Positions 10,174-23,266 of a DNA stretch of 64,000 bases are shown here, piece after piece. Both the position numbers and the translations under genes were made by a program. The notes beneath the pieces were generated by a model. That model saw only the letters and a list, made by a program, of their open reading frames with translations, was not told where the DNA came from and did no database searches. Source of the stretch: Paramarasmius palmivorus. Lineage: Eukaryota > Basidiomycota > Agaricomycetes > Agaricales > Marasmiaceae. The stretch is from contig JAYKXP010000003.1 of assembly GCA_037176845.1 (NCBI GenBank), positions 1,054,001-1,118,000 on the forward strand, read 5' to 3'. How positions within the stretch are numbered: position 1 is the first letter of the stretch; each line of letters starts with the position of its first letter.

Positions 10174-12746
10174 ATGCTACACCCGGCAGCGGACGCCAAT
10201 TCAGAAGATCCCACAACCCAGATTCCATGGCCTTCAAGACGGCCTCGAATCTCACCAAGGAACAGTGACGAAGCTGACACAAACACGGTCGTACCGGAGC
10301 AAGATACAACGCCAGGGAACGGGAAGGATGGTTCCAGGTCAACGACCAAACGTCGATTGACAACATGGAATCTGATTACACTCAGTATATCCATGCTGGG
10401 TGCTCAGATAGTATGGACTGTCGAGCTGGGGTATGTGGTCGTAGGAACGTGGGAGACAGCAGGCAGGCTGACTGTTGACCATTACTTAGATACGGGACAC
10501 CATTTCTACTGGGACTCGGGCTCAGTGAGCAACTGACATCACTTGTATGGCTCGCTGGTCCTCTCAGTGGCCTCATTGCACAACCTGTGATCGGTTAGCT
10601 GCCAGCGTTTGTTTGCCTGCAATGTCATTAACCGAGATTACTAGGTGCAATCTCTGACTCGTCAACGTCAAAGTATCGAAGAAGATATTGGATCGTCACC
10701 GCGACCGTCGCCCTCGTCATTTCAACATTCGTTTTGGCCTACTGTGAAGCATTAGCAGACCTCTTCGTAGATCTGTTTAGAGTCGGGGCAGGAGACTGGG
10801 ATGAGAGACGGAAGAAGCTGGTACGTCGTAAGGCATTCATTAAGGCCCCAGTGACTGACATGCACAACAGGCAGCTAACACTGCCATTGGACTTGCAATC
10901 GCATCCTTTTATATCCTCGACTTTGCCCTGAATGCCCTCCAGGCCTCATTGCGAAATCTACTCCTGGATATAACACCCGCAACCCAACTGAACTCTGGTA
11001 ACGCGTGGCACGGGCGTATGACTCACGCCGGGAACATTATAGGCTTCGGTTTCGGTTCGCACATTCTTGCTGTCACTAGGACGTATTTAATTTGTTTCTA
11101 GGATTTCTACCCTTGGACAAACTGCCAATCATAAATTTACTGGGAGGGAAACAGTTCAGAAAGTTCTGTGTCATTTGTATCGTGATACTAGTGATCACGG
11201 TTTGGATTACATGCATCTCACACGAAGAGGAAGAAAGAACGACTGTTGGGAGACAGAAGTATGTTTACCAAGTTGTGGAGACCGAACACAAACTGACAAT
11301 TTTTAGCAAATTCCGAGAGGTATTGGGTAACATATATACTGCTATCGTCAACCTCCCTCGCCCCATTCGTCGAGTTTGTTATGTCCAGTTCTTTGCTTTT
11401 ATGGGATGGTACGATTTTCCTGTTATCTTTTCCAGATCTGTAATCTCATGCTGTTTCTTAGGTTCCCTTTCTTGTTCTACTCGTAAGTCATCATATCCCG
11501 AACCCGCTGATTCTCGCTTGACTGTTCTTAGGACGACATATATGGGTCAAGTGATGGCACACGAACTGAACAAGGAACCCAATCCGGACCTTGCCACCCG
11601 AACAGGCGAATTCGCGATGCTTTTGTACAGTATTGGTCAGTCATTGCCATTCTGGCATCTATCTGAACCTAATAAACCTTGAATTATAGTGGCGGTGATT
11701 GCTGGCACGGTACTACCTCACTTAGCAAACCGTGATCGTCGTCTCATGGGACACAAGAGTGATGTCGACGAAGATGCGGAGATCACTCGCCTTCGGAACA
11801 TGGTTCGTGAATGGAGAGCAGAGGCGGCGCGTAAAGGCCAACCATTGCGTCTTCCCATGATGCCCTTCCTTTTGAGGAATATCTGGACTGGAGCACTACT
11901 CCTCTTCTCCATTCTGACGTTCTCGACGTTCTTTATCGAGACAGTTGCTGCTGTATGTGTCTTCGAATTTCCCCGAATCATCTGATATGCTTATTATTGC
12001 TGTATTCCAGGCCACGGTCTTCATCAGTCTAGTCGGTATCTGTTGGGCGGTAGCAATGTGGGCCCCCTTCGCGATCATCATGGAAGTCAGTGGCTTCGTC
12101 GCTGTTCCGTGTCGTCATCTAATTTGATGTCATTTTTAGCTGCTGAAGGAGCTTTCACAGCCTACACCTCCGCCAAGACGACCATCGCACAGTCGAGCCG
12201 TCTCTTCCCCAGGAATACGTCGCAACTTTTCAGAAGAAGCATGCAATAATAACGAGCGCCGCCCATTGTTACCTCGACGTCGGTCGTTTGACGAATACGA
12301 GAGTGCGGTGGATGAACACTCGTCAGCGAAGCCCCTTGCTGGTGGTACTATTCTTGGTGTCCATAACTTGGCTATAGTGGTTCCACAGTTTGTGGTACGT
12401 AATTTGCTCTTACGATGCCCCTCGTCCTCAAGTATAGATCAACATCATCTAGGTGGCCATTGCAACAAGCATAATCTTCCGTATCGTGGATGGAAAGCAG
12501 GGCGTTGATCCTGAGGGAGACTCGACTTACTATGGTAAGAATGGTGTTGCTTGGGTCCTTCGCTTTGGGGGGCTTTGCACGTTATTTGGGTATGATTTGT
12601 TCAAATACTTCTGACAATGACTTTCCCGCTAATCGTGACTTCTATACAGTGCTGTCCTGGCCCGTATGGTCTCACCAACACCAACGGAGAAAGCTATGCG
12701 AAGAAGGCTAGGCGAAATGCAGGTGCTGAAGGAAGAGTATCCTTGA
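10174..12746 (+). CDS. GPH-family (SUT1/SLC45-like) sucrose or alpha-glucoside transporter
   Basis: Twelve-helix transporter of the glycoside-pentoside-hexuronide branch, as in S. pombe Sut1 and plant SUTs. The start is the ATG at 10174 (MLHPAADANSEDP). TM1 is NLITLSISMLGAQIVWTVEL, followed by the family signatures GPLSGLIAQPVIGAISD and RRRYW, the ALQASLRNLLLDI helix, FAFMGWFPFLFYS and TTYMGQVM. A long cytoplasmic loop follows (Ser/Arg-rich, near 12150-12330), then the last helices, ending RRLGEMQVLKEEYP. At least ten short introns are needed, and all boundaries seen were regular. It probably imports sucrose or maltose with protons across the plasma membrane. Its 3' end converges on FRS1. Confidence 0.85.
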
Positions 12747-12973
12747 GGACATTGATTTACTCTTCGATCTTGGTTCGATTTCTGTGGGTTTTCTTTTTCG
12801 ATAGAGTTATGCTCCGTTCATCTGTATTCAATCTCTCATCGGATATGGTAGTGTCTGCAGGGTGGTTTAAGATATTGTATCGTCCATGCGTCTGTAATAC
12901 TAATGGTTCCGTGCTTTGAATGTGATTAGCATTTATCACATCTCTATTTTACATTTACTCGTTCTATATCTGC

Positions 12974-15342
12974 TCATTCGTCATTCGTCCAGATCTTTTG
13001 CATTTCCTTCTTGAAAGGTTCGATATTGAATTCGACCGCAGAACACGGGTACTGGATCTCGAATTTCTCCAGCACGGAAGGATGTAAGATGCCAAGCGTT
13101 CCCAAAACGATATCGTCGTGGTCACTGGTGTGAAGAGCGGCCTCAACGCTATGTTTGAGCTTATGGAGTTTTGAACGTTTCTGGGCAGGCGCGCGGTAAT
13201 AGATGGCAGCAGCTCGCCCAGGGAAGTACATGGGATCTAAGACGACGATAAATTAGCCTGGCGTGTGCCCAAGAAGGGCGAATCAACCTCACCTGAAGTC
13301 TCCTTCAAGTAATACCCAGTATCAGCCTTGAAGTCGGTACTACTGATACGAGGAATCTCAAGCATCTTCATCGCTCTGTCTAGCACACCGTGGACAATCT
13401 CGAACCCTGCAGTCTTATTACACCAGACCGCTCCCGCGTGTCTCTCGTTTCGGGACTGCCTTTCTCGCTTCAAGTCTTTGAAGACTACATCACCAGTCTC
13501 AAAGATTTTGATAGGTAGGGCGTGCGAGCGATTTTCACGTATGGTTTTGAGTAAACCTGGGATCAGAGTCGTGCGTACGACCTGGAATTCCAAAGTCTTT
13601 GGGTTGGCGATCTTCACTGCAGACTTCCCGTCGTCTTCGTGGTTCAACCAGGCAAAGTTCTCTTCGTGAGAACACTGAAAAGGTAGCAATCAGATTGGAT
13701 TCTACATCTGGCTGTAACGATACGTACTAAAGTGAGAGGCAATACTTCGACCCAGCCTGCCAATGCCCACTCCAGCCTTATTATGTCACTCAACTTCATG
13801 ATCGCTGAAGGTTGCCCGACCGTCGTGGTGGCGGGGAAAGTGTGTGGCAGATTGTTGAAACCATAAGCGATAGCGGCGTCTTCCATAATGTCGCATTCAT
13901 GGAAGATGTCAGGACGTGTGGCGGGTATGTTGACCTGAATCTCATCGGCATTGGTAGAGGAGGGGGTGGGGAACAAACACATCTTGGAAAGCAGCTTCGA
14001 AACCTCATCGGTCTTGAGAGAAAGCCCTGTGCAAGCGTTCACATATGACGTGTGAGCAAGCATACTCCTCTCGGAGATGTCTGGTGTGATTCGCGATTGG
14101 CCGTCTGGCATTGTCACTTTGACCGGCTCGATGCTAGCGTCACGCTTAGTTCGATCGCAGAGAATTGCACGAAAACAGACGTACATGAAAGGCTCTTCAC
14201 AATACTCAGAGAACATCGTAGCCACCATGTTGACGACAATGTCGAGTTTAACCTGATCTGTTGCGGTGCATTCGATGAAGACATTTCGGGTATCCAAGGT
14301 AATTTTACTATGCTCCGAGTTTATGATTGGGGGCATGGAAAGGACGTGATCCTCAGAGTCATATATGATCGGGTATACGGGTGAATCGCGTATGATGTGG
14401 AGGTATCGCGAGAGCTGTTTATCTGACTGCGAAATCTTGAGCTGACGCTCTTGAAAGATACTGTATGCGTACCTCGTAAACAGTCATGAGCTCCTCAGCA
14501 GTGTATTCTTTATCCTTATTGAGGGGTTTGAACTTGATGTCCCTGGGAGGTCGAGCTTCATAACGGAAAGGTCCTTTTATCGTGTCCAGATCGTGGGTAC
14601 CGATGGCAACGAGCTGCCTTCTCCGGCAAATGTTCTGGTGAAGCTTGTCCTGTAGCTCAATGAAAGAAGCGTATGACCTTGGGGTGAACTTGATATTTCG
14701 AAGAACTGCACATGCAATGAACGGCCTGATTTTCTTGGTCTGTCGTAACAAGTGTAAGTCGATTTGGCCTTGCTCGAGTACATTGAGGAAAGTACCTCTG
14801 GGTCAACGTTCATCTGAAGCAAGCTGGATTCACCTCCTGGGGGATGAGCAAGTTTGTAGCGTGGAGCATCTCCTTTCGACAAGAAAATCTTGAGTGCGCG
14901 GGCAATTCCTTCAATGCAGAGTAAGTCGTATCTTGCCGGGATTCAGATTATATTCGATTGCAAAAGCTCCAGAACAAGTACCTATTTGCAGGAACCTCTA
15001 TTTTCAATTGCTAGTAGTGACAGGTTTTAGCATAAGAAAACTTGAGGAACACTGGGATGCGCACCGGGCGTTCAGCAGGTAAACCTTTCTTGATCGCTTC
15101 ATTGACCTCCTCCGTAGTCTATGATACGAGTCATCTCGGTATTTGAGTATACTTATTGATGGATCGGACGCACATCTTCGTCTAGTTCCAGTCCATACTC
15201 GAAGCAGAGAGCATCGAAATCCTCTGTTGCTAGCCAAGTAAAGTTAAGAAAAGTCTTGTGAAAAGTTCACGAAGCGAAACTCACAGAATTCTTGACCAAG
15301 TCTTTCCCAGAGTTCGGCCTTGTCGACTGCGACGGTGGGCAT
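12974..15342 (-). CDS. FRS1: Cytosolic phenylalanine--tRNA ligase beta subunit
   Basis: Beta chain of the alpha2-beta2 PheRS that charges tRNA-Phe. It starts [19 protein letters not shown]. In order: [33 protein letters not shown] (B1 domain), [12 protein letters not shown], the B3/B4 segment with [41 protein letters not shown], the B5 domain with [20 protein letters not shown], and the catalytic-like core with FETGDVVF and AGAVWC. It ends [15 protein letters not shown]. This matches the full fungal length of roughly 600 residues across seven to eight short introns. It lies head to head with DPH6. Confidence 0.9.
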
Positions 15343-15459
15343 CGTGAAAGACGAGAATTAAAGGGTATCGAGTCAGCCGGCAAGAACTCAACAATCTAAA
15401 TCTGATCAAGCAAAATCTTTTTCCACGTGTCTCCCAAAATCTGATCTCTTCTGCCAGCC
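15343..15459. promoter_or_regulatory. Shared FRS1/DPH6 promoter with CACGTG box
   Basis: Only 117 bp separate the two divergent start codons. The palindrome CACGTG at 15424-15429 is an E-box of the type bound by bHLH factors such as Cbf1. Whether it acts here is inference. Confidence 0.35.
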
Positions 15460-18115
15460 ATGAAGTATGTTGCATTACTGAGTGGTGGTAAAGACAGCTG
15501 CTTCAATCTTCTTCATTGTCACAAGAATGGTCATCAACTAGTAGCGGCCGCGTCTCTTCGTCCAGAGCAAGGAAAAGGTCCGACAAAATGGGCATGTCAT
15601 GACGATTGCTCCTGATACTTTGCCCTAGAGGAGCTCGACTCTTATCTCTATCAAACCGTTGGACAAGACGCGATAGAATTCGTAGCACGCGCATTGGATG
15701 TCCCTTTGTACAGAAGAGTCATAGCTGGCAGCGCTGTCGAACAAGGATCAGAGTACGGGACGCGAACTTCTTCGGACGGGGTGCAAGGAGATGAGACAGA
15801 GGACTTGTATGGTTTACTATCAACCGTGAAAGTGAGTCTCTATCTAGCTCAAAATATACCTCTTCCTAATTTTAAGAATGACATAGGTACACCATCCGGA
15901 TGTCCAGGGAGTTTCTGTTGGTGCAATTCTGTCAAACTATCAACGTGTGCGAGTTGAACATGTGTGAGGCGCTCCCGAAGAATCGGGCACTGATATAGAC
16001 TCATCGCACCGTAGCTGTCGCCGTCTTTCCTTGACATGTCTGTGCTATCTGTGGCAAAGGAGCCAGGAAGAGTTGCTCTCAGAAATGATCGATGCAGGGC
16101 TGGAAGCAATACTCATTAAAGTCGCTGGTATTGGTTTAACCACCAAACATCTCGGCCGAACACTGGCAGAAATGCGGCCTACTCTACTTAAACTGGTTGG
16201 TCCGTTCATCCCCAGACTTTCTTGTTATCTTAAGTATCGTCGTCAGAACCAACTATATGGGTCCCATGTTTGCGGAGAAGGTGGCGAGTACGAAAGCTTG
16301 ACACTCGATTGCCCCCTATTCAAATCTCGAATAATCCTGTTCGTCTCTCGTACTAGTTCCGCTGAACCTGCTCTTAACCTTCACAACCAGAAACGACGTC
16401 GAAACTGTTATTCATTCCGACAACGATTTCGCGACAGTGGCCTATTTGCGCATAAAGAGTGCATCTCTGGAGCCAAAACAACAGATTCTACCGATCAATG
16501 TTCATGTCCCTCCTCTAATAGATGAAGATCACCAAGTCATCGAGGATGCCGTGTTGCAATTCCAGAAAGATCTTCCAAACAATGGCATTCGAGCACAGGA
16601 GTCCTTGATTCGCGATTTTGATGTATCGACGGAGACTTGCGACCACCAACTTCAGGGATGGGTCACAGTAACCAATGTCCAAGTTGGGCACAAAGACAAC
16701 CGTAGCCTAGAGGATGAAGTCCGTGGCTGTTTCGATCTTTTGGAGAGTGAGTCCAATGTTCTATAAGGTCGATAACCAATTCATTTCTTTAAGAACGCCT
16801 CTCGTCCTACGGGATCGGTCTTTCTCAAAGTGCGAACATCAATCTCTTTCTATCATCCATGGATTTCTTCCCTCGGGTGAACGCTGTTTATTCCTCTGTC
16901 TTTGGAACGAGTCCGCCGGCACGGGCCTGTGTCGCCGTCGATCTTCCAAAAGATGTCCGGGTTCGCTTGGACTGCGTCGCGTTCTCCGAAGATACGCAGA
17001 ATTCCGGAAGGAAAGAGGAACGGCAAGCGTTACATGTGCAGAGTCAAAGCTACTGGGCCCCTGCTAATATCGGGCCTTACTCTCAGGCTATCACGGCTAG
17101 TGATCCTTTCGTCGCGCTTCTAGGGTCAGCTAACCATCATGCAGGTTGGGGAGAGGATATTTATATCGGGACAAATTGGGCTAATGCCCAGTAGTATCAC
17201 GCTCCCAAGTCCTCCCTCATTGGCCACAGAAACAGCGCTGGTGTTCCAACATGTGGATAGGGTGGTGGAGGTGCTGAGGAACTCCTGGGTCGGATGTAAC
17301 CAGTCGTCGATATACTGGTTGGACGACCTTGCCAACCTGAATGCTGTACGCTTTGCTACAGAAGCATATAGTGGGGATCAGGTAAGGGGTGGCATCGATT
17401 GAATTACTTGCTGTTAACTTCGACATCGACAGTCTGCGGTTAGGATGTTCGCTGTCGTGAAGGCGCTCCCCAAGGGTGCCATGGTTGAGAAGCAGGTGTT
17501 ATACCACACCGGGAGGGCTTGGGTACCTGAGGATGATGAAGATAGTGGCGAACCTGTTTCTGCAAGAAGTCTAGTCCAGGAGCTTACCGACGCGAGATTC
17601 ATACGGAGTATGTCACCGCACCCCACTCTTTATGAGGCTAATTATCGTTCTTCAGATAAGTTTCAGCACGGGAATACTGCGGTTTACTTTGAGGCCAGCT
17701 GTTTGAAAGACGACTCGAGTGCATGTGTTATCCTATGCTTGAAAACGCAAGGTGAGATTCAGAGTGAACTTCGGACACCTAGACCAGTCTGCTGAACCAT
17801 ACTCAAAAGAAGGATCCTTCGATGAAGTGGCCCAACTCCTCAAAGGAGTGAGCGAGCTTCAGAGGTGTTGGACATCAACCCTTTCACTGAGGTGCTTCTA
17901 TTCTGTGAATCAAAGCTACGAGAAGCTCGAAAAAGGTATTCTCGTACATCTTGTAGATCTGGCCTCAGCACTAAAATTATTCCACAGTTAAACCTCTAGT
18001 AGAGAAGCTCTACGGCGGCACATCAGTACCACCAATGACCTCTATTCCGTGTAGACACTTAGCAAGTCGGGATGATGATGATTGGGACTATATATTGAAT
18101 GCAATCATCGTGTAA
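15460..18115 (+). CDS. DPH6: Diphthine--ammonia ligase with C-terminal RidA-like domains
   Basis: Last step of diphthamide synthesis on elongation factor 2: ATP-dependent amidation of diphthine. The start MKYVALLSGGKDSC carries the PP-loop SGGKDS. Next are DSYLYQTVGQDAIEF, DVPLYRR, GDETEDLYGLLSTVK, GVSVGAILSNYQRVRVEHVC, LCYLWQRSQEELL, ILIKVAGIGL, KHLGRTL and GSHVCGEGGEYESLTLDCPLF. Two YjgF/RidA-like domains follow, the first around WVTVTNVQV and DFFPRVNAVY, the second with PANIGPYSQAI and GERIFISGQIGLMP. This fused layout is that of yeast Dph6 (YLR143W); mammalian DPH6 lacks the Rid part. It ends LNAIIV at 18115. Many introns of about 50 bp are needed. Confidence 0.9.
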
Positions 18116-18162
18116 AAACCGAATTATGTATCAACATACGGTCCCAGACTCCACAGTAAAGA

Positions 18163-20411
18163 TCACGACTTGACCCCGAGGAACAGGAGACCTCTCTTTG
18201 CCAGCTCCACAGCTTCTTCCAACGACCGAGAATCACTTGTCGACCACTGTTCTGCAGGTTGTAAAGTTTGCACCGCGGTGCCGTTCCGTATAACATTCTC
18301 AAACACATTCTTCCGCTGGTTGAGGGCAGACATGCGACGCGGATCTGAATGTCCAGTGAATATTATTAAGGCGGTGCGGGGAGGAAGTGAGGCATGTAGT
18401 GCCTTCAGCTGAGTGTTGAGCGTAGTGGCAGCAGCAGCTATATCTTCTGAAGTCGGGGTAGGGACAGGTTCAGGCGGTGGTACGTCCTGGCTCGCTTTTG
18501 GTGTCACCCCTAAGAGAGATCCGTCAGTACGCGGGACGCGATGTAACAATTGTATACTCACATCCTTGTAGATGAGCCAACGCCATGAACCGTGCAAACA
18601 GGAAATGATGTGAGGGGATCGCTTCCAGGATATTTTTCAACACCTCTTCATCGTTCGTACAGCCAATGCTAGTCGTAGCCTTGTTGCCATGCATCATATG
18701 AGGATTGCCATGATCGACAACAGCACTTTTGATAGATCCCACACCTCCACCTGCCCTCCGCGTCGATCTGCTCATCCTTTCAAATATGCTCTCGTAATCT
18801 GTCTTGAACTCTCCAAAGGAAGGCCCTTCGATTAGCTTCTTTTGTAAGAGTTCCAAACATGCTCTGGCATCCTCTTCAGGGTCGTGACCGCCCTCACCGC
18901 GTGTCTGTATTTCACGGTTACACCACTTCTTGGTAAGCCAGGCGAGGCCAGGTTTGAGTGGACGTCCGCGAGGATGATGATAGATGATCGCGGTGTCGAT
19001 ACAGAAAGGATGACATATCTTCAAAGCTTTCAAATCTGACTCCAGAGAGTGACCAATTAGAATAGGCGTGGGTGTTTCAGGCGGCGATTTCCCGGTTGAG
19101 AAGGGATTTTTGGATGGTGGACTCAAGATACGGAGTATGTGTGCTTGTGCTTCAGAGAAAGTGGTGGTAGCCGTTGCAAGGGCTTCAGCCGTGATACCTG
19201 ACCACCTGAAGGTACATTAGTCTCGAGAGCATTACGAAAGACAAGATAGAAACACACCTAGTGAGGTAGTCTGTCACAGGCTTTCCAGGCTTGACCAGTC
19301 TGTCGTACACGACTATTCCCGTATCAAAGTCGATCATGCACACTCGCGTCAGCTCCTTGCCATCCTCGGTCAAACACTACTCTAGGTGAGTAAGGGAAAT
19401 GCGTGGCACGACTGAACCAGAACTGACCATTTCGCAGTCTATGCTGTATATCTTCCGTTTAGGCTTCCCTTCGTCTGGTGTCAATAAAGACTCCTTCGGT
19501 TGTTCAGGGGTCTCTACCCACCCAGGTGACTTTTGGAAGACGTCGGCCATGTAAGAGGGTATAGGGTAATCGTTCTCTACCATCTGATCCAGAGTGAGGA
19601 TATACTGCGAAGGATCCCTGTTTGCGAAAATTTCTGCTTCAAAAACATATTTTAATACAGTCAGATTTCAAGGGGTATGGGCACCTACACATCTCTCTCT
19701 CGGCCATCCTTCTCTTCTTCTCGGTACTACTGATAGGGCCGCTGAAAAAGGTGGAGAGAACGCTATGCATACGCATGTGGTCTCCCGGCGCTCGTGTGGG
19801 GCAAGCATGGCTGAATGTGCTAGCGATGAAGGGAACTCCAGGTTGTGTAGTACCTGGCTCGGCTCTTGGTGGCAAAGGTATTGAGATGGGGAGGTTTGGG
19901 TTTGACATTGCTGAAGTGGGAAGAGGTGGTAAAGACAGAATTTCCGGTGTGAGACCTGGAATGAGAACAGCGACGACCTTTGGAATCTTGTCTGCATTCT
20001 GTGCAAGGAATCATAAGAGAAATACTAATAGACAAGGAGAGGATATGCACCTCAACCCTCAACCAGTTTGGAGGAGGGGCATCCGCGATGATATGAAGAG
20101 CCAAATCGCGTATTTCCTGCAATCATTTCAGACGAAATCCTCGGACAATTTGCAGAATACATACCTCAATACCGACAGCATGATTCCTCTTGGTGATCTC
20201 AGCATTGGAATACATGAAGCGAGGTTGACTTGTATCCAGCTTGACCTCTGCCTTTTTCATCTTCTTTTTCTTCCTCTTTTCAACCTTGGTCCATTCCTGT
20301 TCGTCTCCAGTAGGCTCGAGTTGTGATTGCTGTTCCGTAACTGTTTCCACTATTTTGGCCTTTTTCGTGGGCATTTCGGCTGCAACAGGGGAAGGGACAT
20401 GCCTCTTCATG
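18163..20411 (-). CDS. REX1: REX1-type DEDDh RNA 3'-exonuclease
   Basis: 3'-5' exonuclease of the Rex1/Rex3 family, which trims 5S rRNA, tRNA and other nuclear RNAs. The DEDDh residues are visible: SIDCEMC (Asp, Glu), GHSLESDLKALKI (Asp), and HDPEEDARACLEL (His, Asp). The N-terminal half has basic nuclear-type sequence (KKRKKKKMKKAE) and the conserved SGPISSTEKKRRMAERE before the nuclease. The C-terminal part ends LEEAVELAKRGLLFLGVKS. The start is MKRHVPSP at 20411; an ATG at 20515 would add a non-conserved leader and leave 12 bp to PLP1. Several introns are needed. Confidence 0.85.
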
Positions 20412-20527
20412 GCGCTGATATTCGCCACGAGAAGGTGGTCTTGTGTGACAGGAAACACGAGCGTGGAAAAAGTGTCGTGCAGTGCCGTTCGCTCTTTGAT
20501 CTCTACCACGACCATCCCTCACATTTC

Positions 20528-21489
20528 ATGGACAGGTACTCCGACTATCACTACGGGGTCTCTGACGTTGAAGTCTCTGATGTAGCAATCCCAAAGTCGC
20601 ATCTCTTGCTTCCCGACTCGTAGAGCCCAATAATGTTCACCGACGAAGACGCGATGAAGAAGACGAAGACGAAGATGCTATCTTTGCAGAATTGGAAGCT
20701 GAAATCGAGAACGATGATAACTCTGCTATACGGGAACAAGGACTTGCTGTGCTCAAGCAAGAGTAAGTATATTTGTCGTCACGCGAGACAGTTAGCTAAA
20801 CTCGCTGATCAGGATGGACCGAATCCAGCAGATGAAACAAGACCACCACGGGAAGTATACAGAGATCACGGACGAGAAAGAGGTTGTGAGAATAACTGCG
20901 TGAGGAATGCCTAGAACACAAAGCAGAATCTTAATGCTAACTTCGCTCCAGCAATGAGCCAAGATGCGTGATACATTTTTATCATCCAAACTTCAAGAGA
21001 TGTGAGATCATGGACAAACATCTCGCGGTACGTCCGCGTTTTCTCCTCCGAAGGCTCAAGGTGCTGAGCATAGTATAGAAACTGGCGCCCAAGTACTTCA
21101 ACACGCGGTTTAGTCGTGTTTTCGTGGAAAATATCCCGTGGCTCGTCGAAAAGCTCCAGATCAAAGTTCTACCCTGCGTCATTTGCTTTGTGAACGGGAT
21201 AGCCAAGGATAGGTCAGACTGACAACTTGCCTCGACCCACAGATAGCTGATGCCTCCTTTGCAGGCTGATAGGTTTCGAGGAACTTGGAAATAGTGATAC
21301 CTTCTCAACAGCTACCCTTGAACTTCGTCTGTCGCAATCAGGTGAGATGTCGCAGGATCAGTGCTTGAAACCCTACTCAAACCCGTGTTGTTGATAGGTG
21401 CTATACAAAAAACGAACGATGCAAAAGACCTTTTGTACAAGGTGGCATCTCCTCGCAAGGATGACGACGACGTCTTTGATCTTGAATAG
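20528..21489 (+). CDS. PLP1: Phosducin-like protein 1 (thioredoxin fold)
   Basis: The first exon is only 8 nt (ATG GAC AG); after an intron with a CTGAC branch site it reads NPKVASLASRLVEP. An acidic helix with DEDAIFAELEAEIEN is next, then MDRIQQMKQDHHGKYTEI. The thioredoxin-like domain follows: VVRITANEPRCVIHFYHPNF, RCEIMDKHLAKLAPKYFNTR, FVENIPWLVEKLQIKVLPC, FVNGIAKDRLIGFEELG. It ends DDDVFDLE. Plp1 (TXNDC9) helps the CCT chaperonin fold tubulin. It lies head to head with REX1, about 116 bp between starts. Confidence 0.9.
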
Positions 21490-21887
21490 ACCGGTGTTAG
21501 GTACGGCGTCGCGGTAATTTCAATGTACTTCGGTATCATCCTGTTCGGCAACGTCGATCTTTCAGGAGCAAGCCACGTTGAAGCCTGTTGAAGCTACTTC
21601 TGTATCACGACATTATAGATACTTACCATTACCGAGATCCTGAACTTTGGATCACCGACATCAACTGTAGGGCGAGATCTGTCTGTCAGCATCCATGAAT
21701 GTCTCGTCTCACGAGCTACAGACGATCTGCACTGCACGCCTTTCTTCGCAATGATGCTAAATTAGCTATTTTTAAAAGATCGCTTCCATATCGACACCAG
21801 CAGTCGGTCCTCCCTCGCTTGCGCTACCCACGTATAGTCACACTTCTTTTAAGATACTCTCCTGACAGGCCTGGTTCATACTCGTTG

Positions 21888-22801
21888 ATGTCAATCCTGA
21901 CGATATTCGACTCCGACCTCCGGATGCAGTATTCTGCAGACCCTCCTTGGAATACTCGACCATTCAACTCGTTTGCATCGGCGAATCACAACGCAGACAG
22001 TGACGGCGCGCAAGCTAATACCACATTTGAAGCGTCCCCAGGTACTTCCATCGCAAAGGGATCCTCTCTCTAAACTGATAGCGGACTAGGTACCTCCGTT
22101 GAAGTATATGGAAAAGCAGGAAAGTTTTCGGATATGGGCGACGGTCCTATTGTCGACATATCCTTGGATGCATGTGATCCTTCCAGTACCCAGATGGATT
22201 TCAAGGATTCAACTGAAGAGAAAAGCATCTTTAGGTGCACCGTCATGGTAGATGGAAACCACACCTTGCGAATGAATGTCATTTGGGCTAGCCAGGATCA
22301 TCCGTTCTCGTTTCTCAGGATTATAGCAAGTGGACCTGTCACAGTGCCATCAGACGGCCCTCCAGTTGGCTCAGCAACCCATGCGACCAATAGCACCACT
22401 CCATCTTCGATTTCAGGAGCTAAGACTAATATAGGCGGCATATTTGGTGGAGCCATCGCTGCCTTCGTAGTCTTTGTATCCGTTGCAGCTTTTCTTCTAT
22501 ACCACAGACAAAAGAGGAGACGCGCGGGCGCTCTACTACCTCGTATGCTGGCTTTTCTTGAATATCCTCACTTTTACTAAGCCCCTGCACATTAGTTCAA
22601 GCCATGTCGGCTGTTGCAACACCGTCCGTACCGACCCAGCAGCAAACGGCACAGGAAATGGCCGACATAACGGAATACGAGCCAACTCTGGTGACAGTGG
22701 GCTCTCGGTGGCGCTTTATTCATCCATCAGACAATACGGGCAGTGATGCAGTAACCGTTCCGACATATAGTGCTCGGGATACCAAGACGATATTGTATTA
22801 A
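21888..22801 (+). CDS. Single-pass membrane protein, MSIETI family member C
   Basis: Begins MSILTIFDSDLRMQYSADPPW. Intron 1 (22042-22089, phase 1) joins ASPG to TSVEVYGKAGKF at the same place as in the other members; without splicing the frame stops at once. The ectodomain has NHTLRMNV; the TM segment is GGIFGGAIAAFVVFVSVAAFLL, then HRQKRRR. Intron 2 (phase 1, near 22545-22594) leads to the tail with TLVTVGS, ending VPTYSARDTKTILY at 22801. An earlier in-frame ATG at 21699 is not supported by the family. Function is unknown. Confidence 0.8.
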
Positions 22802-23158
22802 TGCGTAATCAGGACTCTTGGACTCTTGGATGTTCTAACCTTCTGGCATAACAAGTACCTTGACGACTTCACTGCCTATCCTCGGATACTTAAGAAACTT
22901 CGTTCCTCGTGCTCTTCCCGGTGCTGGCGGTAACTGATGTCCCCTTGTCGAATTCAGAATCATCGCAAGCAAGGGTATCTAACATTCATCGATGACGACA
23001 GTGGTTAGGCTCCGCCCCCTCTGGGTCAGTGTTACGTCCTAACTTTGAAATACCTCCGTATCTTCACTCCCTTTCCATGCCAGTGGTGCCTTGGAGGTTC
23101 AAGGTATGCCAGTTTCATTCGGCATCTTCTCTCTAAATAGACCATGTCATAACGCGGA
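22802..23158. other. Intergenic, possibly decayed paralogue sequence
   Basis: No ORF of note. Since the segment just downstream looks like the TM part of a related gene, parts of this stretch may be decayed ectodomain, but no family motif could be read. Confidence 0.3.
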
Positions 23159-23266
23159 GTCATAGTAGCTCCCATTGTCGTTACAGTACTCGCAGTCTTC
23201 CTTCTACTGCACGGGGTTCGAATGCGCTCATACTCGACCTTGTGTGTCGCCCCACAATCTTCCTAA
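23159..23266 (+). pseudogene. Remnant of a MSIETI-family gene (TM segment only)
   Basis: A 35-codon open stretch reads a hydrophobic segment (APIVVTVLAVFLLLHG) followed by VRMRSYS, the same TM-plus-basic pattern as exon 2 of the neighbouring paralogues. It is bounded by stops with no readable ectodomain or tail. Chance similarity cannot be excluded for so short a piece. Confidence 0.35.
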
